NCBI GenBank assembly: GCA_029887795.1
Contig: JARXPE010000007.1
Coordinates: 1 to 51,772, forward strand
Source of the DNA: Thermoproteota archaeon
Lineage (GTDB): Archaea; Thermoproteota; Methanomethylicia; Methanomethylicales; Methanomethylicaceae
DNA length: 51,772 bases
Reading direction: 5' to 3'
Positions 49,450 through 51,772 of this stretch are shown piece by piece. The first letter of the stretch is position 1; every line of letters starts with the position of its first letter. A program made the position numbers and the translations under genes. The notes beneath the pieces were generated by a model, which worked only from the letters and a program-made list of their open reading frames with translations, was not told the origin of the DNA and made no database searches.

Positions 49450-50635
49450 TAAAGACTCCCTCCGCCTTTATTCCAGAATTTGCTAATGGCAAAATAATAT
49501 CCCGCATAAAAGCATAAGTGAGCTCATCTAAGGCCTTCCTTTGATCATCCGTAAAGTCGAACCTTTTGAACGCTAGTTGAAGAGCGCGCCTTCTCTTAAC
49601 CTCAGCCCACCTCATGAGCCTCTCTAAAGTTATATCTGTTCTATCTAATTGGAATCTATCCTTTAGCGCTTTTAAAGATCGTTCTATAATTTCTTTAGCC
49701 TCATGTATCGAATTCTCTCTGACTTCGAGATTTCTCCTTGCGATGCTATTTATATGATCTAGGTCCACAAGATCTATGCCTGGAATTTCCTTTATCCTTT
49801 CATCCACTCCCCTGGGGTTCGATACGTCCACGATCAAAAGTCTTTTTCTAACATCAAAAGTTTCGAAGTCCTCCTTTGTTAAGACTAGGTGGGGGGACGA
49901 AGTTGCGCATACAATTGCGTCGGCGTCAATAATAACCTCCCTTAACCTACCGAAATTGACAGCGATCCCGCCCACCTCATTAGCCAGTCGCTCTGCTCGA
50001 GAGTAAGTCCTATTGGCAACAAAGACAGTCACGGTCCCTCTCCGAGGTATGGATTTTGCTATCATGCATCCTATCTTCCCGGCGCCTATTATGACCAATT
50101 TCTTCTTTTCGAGAGACCCAATTTCATTCGATATGGTCTTTATAACGAGGTTTCCTAGAGAAACAGAGCCTTTACAAATGGATGTTTTTCGTCTTACCAT
50201 CCTACCGCAATTTATTGCCGCAACAAATATGGACTCCATTATAGTTTTAGCAGTTCCATAAGCCTTTGCGAGTTTTAAGCTATCTTCAATTTGGTGTAAG
50301 ATTTCTGTCTCTCCAACTATGACCGATTCTAACCCTGCGGCCACATAAAAAAGATGCCTGAGCGCCTCTTCTCCCTCAAAAAGTTCTCCATAAGAATCGA
50401 TTTGATATTTGCTCCTACTGACCTTCATTAAAAATTCCTTAAGTAAGCCTCCGTTTATATTCGGTCCCACTGCATAGAATTCCACTCTGTGACATGTTTG
50501 AACTATAACGCATTCCTCAGCCCCTTCCTCCTTGAGTCCATTTAAAGCTGAGCCAATATCCTTCAGAGTGAAACTTTCCAGTATCCTTACCGGGGATTTT
50601 TTGTGGCTTATTGATAAGCAATGTATTGATAGCAT
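49421..50635 (-). CDS. hemA: Glutamyl-tRNA reductase
   Basis: CVIVQTCHRVEFYAVG, HLFYVAAGLESVIVGETEIL, VIGAGKIGCMIA. Confidence 0.96.
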   Translation of the reverse strand: MLSIHCLSISHKKSPVRILESFTLKDIGSALNGLKEEGAEECVIVQTCHRVEFYAVGPNINGGLLKEFLMKVSRSKYQIDSYGELFEGEEALRHLFYVAAGLESVIVGETEILHQIEDSLKLAKAYGTAKTIMESIFVAAINCGRMVRRKTSICKGSVSLGNLVIKTISNEIGSLEKKKLVIIGAGKIGCMIAKSIPRRGTVTVFVANRTYSRAERLANEVGGIAVNFGRLREVIIDADAIVCATSSPHLVLTKEDFETFDVRKRLLIVDVSNPRGVDERIKEIPGIDLVDLDHINSIARRNLEVRENSIHEAKEIIERSLKALKDRFQLDRTDITLERLMRWAEVKRRRALQLAFKRFDFTDDQRKALDELTYAFMRDIILPLANSGIKAEGVFNDENDYIQT

Positions 50636-50655
50636 CGACTCTTAGTATAGGGTCC

Positions 50656-50692
50656 TAAATTTTATTTTTTTTGTTTCATATGAAACAAAAAA
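50656..50692 (-). promoter_or_regulatory. hemA promoter: TATA-like AATAAAATTTA abutting 26-bp perfect palindrome TTTTTTGTTTCATATGAAACAAAAAA (50667-50692)
   Basis: Palindrome verified base by base; sits immediately upstream of hemA ATG at 50635. Confidence 0.6.
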
Positions 50693-50726
50693 CAGCATAG
50701 AAACCATTTCTGAAAAATCATTATTA

Positions 50727-51230
50727 TTATCTATGGTTTTGTAAAGCCTTTTGGAAAAATATACCGTTGTTACAATAAGGAATGAAAGTGGCGCTCCTGC
50801 CGGCGGAGTAGAAGTCCGCGGCCGATAGGGTGAGGCAGGCTATCACCTTACCCGACTCGTCGGCGACCCATATCCCCACCCCCAGGTTATCTCCTCCAAT
50901 TGAGAGCGTCTTGCTCATGTAGATCTTGAGGGCGGCGAAGCTCACGTTGGTCGGCAGCGGAGTGAACAGACCTCCGGGCTTATAGTCTTACCACCCCAGG
51001 TCCACGGCCGGGTACCTGGTAGCCAAGAGCTGTATCGTGCCGGCCCACGACTTGTACTCCCCCACGACCTTAGTGACGGGACCAGCGGCGGTTGGGGGCG
51101 GCGGTGCCTGAGCCGCGTCGGGGCAGGCGGGCGCGGACGCGACGGGCGGGCTCATTGATGAGGTCAGCATTAGTGCGGCTGCGAGGAGGATCGGGATGAA
51201 GGCCTTACAACCGCAACTGCGCGTGGGCAA
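50727..51230 (-). pseudogene. Signal-peptide protein gene interrupted by in-frame TAA at 50988-50990
   Basis: MPTRSCGCKAFIPILLAAALMLTSS...PAVDLGW-TAA-DYKPGGLFTPLPTNVSFAALKIYMSKTLSIGGDNLGVGIWVADES...; both parts in the same frame; upstream TTTATAAAAT and GGAAGGTGAT. Confidence 0.6.
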
Positions 51231-51443
51231 TCCGGAATCACCTTCCGAAATTAATCTCCGCTGATTTTATAAAGAGGTTTGGGGCGGCTCATGCTTCGGG
51301 GCGGGCGTTTCTATCCACATTCGAGCCAATATCCTTTTTCTTCTTTTAGATCGAGCCTGCCACAACATCCAAGCGTTCCTCCAGCCGACTCGACCTCCAT
51401 GAATTTTTTCCTTTTTAAATTTCGATGAGCTTCTATTTTTTGG

Positions 51444-51620
51444 GTGAGTCTTGTGGCAGATGATGGGGAAAGAGGGGCGGGCGCGGGTTCAGGTACTGGT
51501 GCGGACTTTAGCGCCGCTGCCGAAAAGGGAGCTGAGTCTAACGCTGGTGTTGGCGTTGTGGGGGAGGAGAGGGCGATCGCGCGAGGGGTAGTTAGTGCCT
51601 GGGAGGAGAGGGGAAGTTAG
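51444..51620 (+). CDS. Possible 58-aa Gly/Ala/Glu-rich small ORF of unknown function
   Basis: GTG at 51444 or 51453 reads ...VADDGERGAGAGSGTGADFSAAAEKGAESNAGVGVVGEERAIARGVVSAWEERGS stop; T-rich TATA-like TTTTTAAATTTC upstream. Confidence 0.35.
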   Translation: MSLVADDGERGAGAGSGTGADFSAAAEKGAESNAGVGVVGEERAIARGVVSAWEERGS

Positions 51621-51655
51621 TGTTTAAAAGCAATTGGCATTAGTATAGCGAATAC

Positions 51656-51772
51656 ATTCAATCCTTGTTTTAATGGACTTTACACTTAAACATGCAAAAG
51701 TTCCACCTCACCTGTACTATAAAATGAACTTCAATCCTTGTTTTAATGGACTTTGCACTTAAACGTCAGCGC
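51656..51772 (-). CRISPR. Edge of a CRISPR array: two repeats of ~35-36 nt with a 37-38 nt spacer, continuing beyond the window
   Basis: TTCAATCCTTGTTTTAATGGACTTT(A/G)CACTTAAAC at 51657-51691 and 51730-51764; reverse complement GTTTAAGTGCAAAGTCCATTAAAACAAGGATTGAA is a classic type I/III-like repeat. Confidence 0.85.

Noticed and set aside
33095-50745. Possible att-like direct repeat (ATCATCATCTATGG near 33.1 kb versus ATTATTATCTATGG near 50.7 kb) flanking the F430 block
   Set aside because: Only a short imperfect match in AT-rich sequence, partly inside the methyltransferase end, with no integrase; could be chance.
50988-50990. Stop-codon recoding (Sec or Pyl) in the secreted-protein gene
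   Set aside because: The codon is TAA; Sec uses TGA and Pyl uses TAG.

Overview
51.8 kb archaeal chromosomal window. Archaeal markers: EgsA, aCPSF1, two proteasome beta subunits, SepRS, Taw1, Dph5, CTP-type RibK, RibL, and a BHB-intron tRNA. Positions 1-33 kb carry mostly housekeeping genes: Na+/solute symporter plus acyl-CoA ligase, VapBC-like pair, rpiA, pyruvoyl-type arginine decarboxylase, thiL, uppP, dphB, ribL/ribK, endonuclease V, sepS, taw1, psmB paralogs, rtcA, nadM, hypCD, egsA and aCPSF1. Positions ~33.1-50.6 kb hold an AT-richer block that appears to encode the complete route from glutamyl-tRNA to coenzyme F430. It has hemA-hemB-hemL-hemC-cobA-hemD-cfbA-cfbE-cfbD-cfbC-cfbB in one minus-strand run, and an oppositely oriented sirC-type precorrin-2 dehydrogenase. 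A five-gene Opp/Dpp/Nik-type ABC transporter operon follows, ending in an uncharacterised SAM methyltransferase. The two promoter regions of this block share a near-identical palindrome (TTTGTTTC-NTAT-GAAACAAA), a candidate operator tying haem-precursor/F430 synthesis to nickel-type uptake. To the right lie a signal-peptide gene interrupted by an in-frame TAA and the first two repeats of a CRISPR array that runs off the window. No mcr genes are in the window. The methanogen/alkanotroph reading rests on F430 and SepRS genes only. All calls are by eye; no database search was run.
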